In this document: positions 62,127 to 64,000 of the stretch, piece by piece | Layout of the letters: each line of letters starts with the position of its first letter | How positions within the stretch are numbered: position 1 is the stretch's first letter | Assembly: GCA_041389885.1 (NCBI GenBank) | Contig: JAWKRB010000019.1 | Location: 62,001 to 126,000, forward strand | Direction: 5' to 3' | DNA: 64,000 nucleotides | DNA from: JAWKRB01 sp041389885 | GTDB taxonomy: Bacteria; Myxococcota_A; Polyangia; Polyangiales; Ga0077539 | The notes under the pieces: generated by a model | Seen by the model: the letters and a program-made list of their open reading frames with translations, nothing else | The model's database searches: none | Told to the model about the DNA's origin: nothing | Program-made: the position numbers and the translations under genes

Positions 62127-63758
62127 ATGCGCCGAGTCGGTGGTCACCTCGCTGTTCGCCTCGCGGTCCTGCTCGCCCCTCTCTGGTACCTGGGCTGCGC
62201 GCCCGAGGGCTACACCGACGCCGTCGACGGGGGCGACGCTCCGTGGCCCGCGGAGCGCCCGCCCGCGGGCGACGACGCCGGGGGCTTCGCGCCTCGCCCC
62301 GACGTGCCGCGGTCGACCCCCGACGCCGTGGCGGCGCCCCCTTCCGCGGTGCTCTACGGCCGCTGCGACGGCGCCGCGCGCGCCGAGTGCGTGTGCACGC
62401 CCCGCACCGAGACCCCCTGCTACCCCGGGTCGCCGTCGCAGATGAACCAGGGCGTGTGCCGCCCCGGCCGGGCGCGCTGCGAGGCGGCGTCGGAGGAGTT
62501 CGGGCGCTGGGGCGCCTGCGTCGGCGCCGTGCTCCCCTCGCCGGAGCTCTGTGACGGCCTCGACAACAACTGCGACGGCCGCGTTGACGACGGCTGCGAG
62601 TGCCGCCCCGGCGCGACCCGCAACTGCTACCCCGGCCCCGCGGGGACCAACGGCGTCGCCCGCTGCCGCGCGGGCACGCAGACCTGCGTCGCCGGCGCCG
62701 GGGGCCAGGGCTCGAGCTGGGGGCCGTGCGGCGGCGCCTCCCTCCCCCAGCGCGAGGTGTGCAACGGCGCCGACGACGACTGCAACGGGCGCGTCGACGA
62801 CGGCATCGGCTGCGCCTGCGCGGCGAACGCCACGCGCAGCTGCTACAGCGGCCCCTCGGGCACCGCGGGGCGGGGCGTGTGCGCGGCGGGCACCCAGCGG
62901 TGCAACGCGGGCGGCACGGCCTGGGGCCCCTGCACCGGCGAGCGCCTGCCGCAGCCCGAGACCTGCAACCGCCTCGACGACGACTGCAACGGGCAGGTCG
63001 ACGAGCTCCCCTCGTGCGCGCCCCTGAGCGCGACCTGCCCGCCCCCCGCGACCGGCGCCGCGGGCACCCCGTTGCCCCTGCGCGCCAGCGCGTCGCAGCC
63101 CGGCGCGGCCTGTCGGTGGGAGGTCGTGAGCCGCCCCGCGGGGGCGGGCTCCGAGGGCGCCTTCGCCAACCCCAGCGCCTGCGACACGACCTTCTCGTCG
63201 GTGATCGTCGGCGTCTACACCGTGCGGGTCACCGTCACCGACGCCAACGGGCGCACGGCGACGTGCATGACGATGGTCACCCTGACGGGCCGCGGGATGC
63301 GCGTGGAGCTCACCTGGTCGACCACGGGCGACGTCGACCTCCACGTGCTGCACAGCGCCGCGACGGCGTGGTTCTCGTCGCCCCTCGACTGCTACTACGC
63401 CAACACCCGCCCCACCTGGGACGGCGCGGCCGACCTCTCCCCCCGCCTCGACGTCGACAACGTCTCGGCGAACGGGCCCGAGAACGTGCGCATCGACGCC
63501 CCGGCCGGGGGGTCGGTGTACCGCGTCGGCGTGCACGCCTTCAGCCGCGTCGACATGGGATCCGTCGCCACCGTGCGGATCTACTGCGGCGGCACCTCGG
63601 TGCCCTCGCGCACCTTCACCCGCACGATCACCTCCCGCGGCGGCGCGGCCAACGACTTCTGGCGCGTCGCCGACGTGCGGATGGACTCCGCGTCGCGCTG
63701 CACCATCACCCCCGTTGACGACGTCGTCGCCGCCAGCGCCGCCCGCATGGGGCGCTAG
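62127..63758 (+). CDS. MopE-motif lipoprotein
   Basis: 543 aa. AG-rich GGGGGG site before ATG 62127. Signal and lipobox PLWYLGC. Three MopE-type metal-binding motifs follow: CDGLDNNCDGRVDDGC (about 145), CNGADDDCNGRVDDG (about 212), CNRLDDDCNGQVDE (about 280), each after a Cys-bearing turn. A PKD/Ig-like region (VIVGVYTVRVTVTDANGRTATC) and a domain starting VELTWSTTGDVDLHVLHS with Asp pairs form the C-terminus, probably a Ca-binding surface domain. Typical of Myxococcota. Confidence 0.85.
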   Translation: MRRVGGHLAVRLAVLLAPLWYLGCAPEGYTDAVDGGDAPWPAERPPAGDDAGGFAPRPDVPRSTPDAVAAPPSAVLYGRCDGAARAECVCTPRTETPCYPGSPSQMNQGVCRPGRARCEAASEEFGRWGACVGAVLPSPELCDGLDNNCDGRVDDGCECRPGATRNCYPGPAGTNGVARCRAGTQTCVAGAGGQGSSWGPCGGASLPQREVCNGADDDCNGRVDDGIGCACAANATRSCYSGPSGTAGRGVCAAGTQRCNAGGTAWGPCTGERLPQPETCNRLDDDCNGQVDELPSCAPLSATCPPPATGAAGTPLPLRASASQPGAACRWEVVSRPAGAGSEGAFANPSACDTTFSSVIVGVYTVRVTVTDANGRTATCMTMVTLTGRGMRVELTWSTTGDVDLHVLHSAATAWFSSPLDCYYANTRPTWDGAADLSPRLDVDNVSANGPENVRIDAPAGGSVYRVGVHAFSRVDMGSVATVRIYCGGTSVPSRTFTRTITSRGGAANDFWRVADVRMDSASRCTITPVDDVVAASAARMGR

Positions 63759-63804
63759 CGCGTCGACCCCGCAGAAACCCGCGGGGGATCGCCCACGGCC
63801 TCGC

Positions 63805-63833
63805 TTGACACGCGGGTCACTGCGTGATTCCTT
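63805..63833 (+). promoter_or_regulatory. Probable rpmH promoter
   Basis: Perfect -35 TTGACA (63805-63810) with the -10 candidate ATTCCT/TTCCTT 16-17 bases later. GGAG about 11 bases before ATG 63865 is the ribosome binding site. The leader of about 25 bases contrasts with the short-leader class. Confidence 0.55.
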
Positions 63834-63864
63834 CCGCGCCCCTCACCGGAGCTAATACCGTCTC

Positions 63865-64000
63865 ATGAAGCGCACCTACCAGCCCAGCCGCACGCACCGC
63901 CTCCGCACCCACGGGTTCCGCGCCCGTATGAAGACCAAGAACGGCCAGGCCGTTCTCCGTCGCCGTCGGGCGAAGGGCCGCGCGCGCCTTGCGGTGACGG
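63865..64000 (+). CDS. rpmH: 50S ribosomal protein L34 (partial, right edge)
   Basis: 45 codons are visible: MKRTYQPSRTHRLRTHGF start and the RMKTKNGQAVLRRRRAKGR core, the complete hallmark of L34. Only the last few residues are beyond the window. rnpA and yidC often follow rpmH; that order cannot be tested here. In many bacteria this block lies near the replication origin. Confidence 0.97.
   Translation, partial: MKRTYQPSRTHRLRTHGFRARMKTKNGQAVLRRRRAKGRARLAVT

Noticed and set aside
63805..63865. Replication origin next to rpmH
   Set aside because: rpmH is often near oriC, but no cluster of DnaA-box-like TTATCCACA sites is visible in the window.

Overview
The window is very GC-rich, with long open frames on every strand and few AT-rich spots. 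It is dense with signal-peptide lipoproteins carrying Asp/Ala/Gly linkers, MopE-type metal-binding motifs (DADRDG...DCDD, DNNCDG), FG-GAP and delta-60 repeats and Cys-rich repeat proteins. This points to a large-genome myxobacterium, plausibly of the Polyangiales/Sandaracinus kind. That assignment is an inference from gene content and base composition. I found no rRNA, tRNA, CRISPR array or intact insertion sequence.

Layout. 0-2.3 kb: a minus-strand ABC exporter operon (ATPase, permease, second ATPase cut by the window edge). 2.3-9.4 kb: plus-strand M23 and M48-type peptidases, a SUV3-like RNA helicase, a triheme cytochrome fused to a YeeE/YedE sulfur-transport subunit with its partner, then a decayed glycosidase. 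9.4-15.1 kb: a small inverted-repeat element followed by a minus-strand run (AI-2E transporter, enoyl-CoA hydratase, sulfatase, Eis-like acetyltransferase). 15.2-21.2 kb: an outer-membrane barrel protein, a quinone-type oxidoreductase, smpB, a phosphotransferase and comF. 21.1-26.9 kb: a JmjC-type oxygenase, a Tat-type repeat lipoprotein, an orphan ABC ATPase, a DegT aminotransferase and a divergent superfamily-2 helicase. 26.9-33.3 kb: surface lipoproteins and a GT39-like membrane protein. 33.4-37.6 kb: a minus-strand envelope cluster (DUF4397, M15 peptidase, methyltransferase, GT2, UDP-glucuronate decarboxylase). 37.7-40.5 kb: a P460-imelysin-diheme oxidoreductase operon. 40.5-48.4 kb: a Cys-rich lipoprotein, a degenerate aldo/keto reductase, a 66-bp inverted repeat, an old yellow enzyme and an ABC ATPase with a permease-CPBP fusion. 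48.4-57.0 kb: lipoproteins and a second iron-type operon (desaturase-imelysin fusion, TonB, TonB-dependent receptor). 57.2-61.4 kb: tyrS, gatA, gatC and neighbours. 61.4-64 kb: a barrel protein, a MopE-motif lipoprotein and rpmH, cut by the right edge.

How the genes work together. Two separate minus-strand operons (39-40.5 kb and 51.7-57 kb) pair imelysin-family proteins with heme redox proteins or with a TonB-dependent uptake system. They share a 13-base AT-rich motif at their promoters, which suggests common iron control (inference). Many genes have a TANNNT-like -10 box only 7-13 bases before the start codon, so short or absent leaders seem to be a normal mode of initiation here. This pattern also helps choose start codons.

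Caution. At least five genes (comF, the 27-kb lipoprotein, the DUF4397 gene, the Cys-rich lipoprotein and tonB) show protein-level frameshifts, often in compensating pairs. The high GC keeps the wrong frame open, so they are easy to miss. They may be real lesions or uncorrected sequencing errors.
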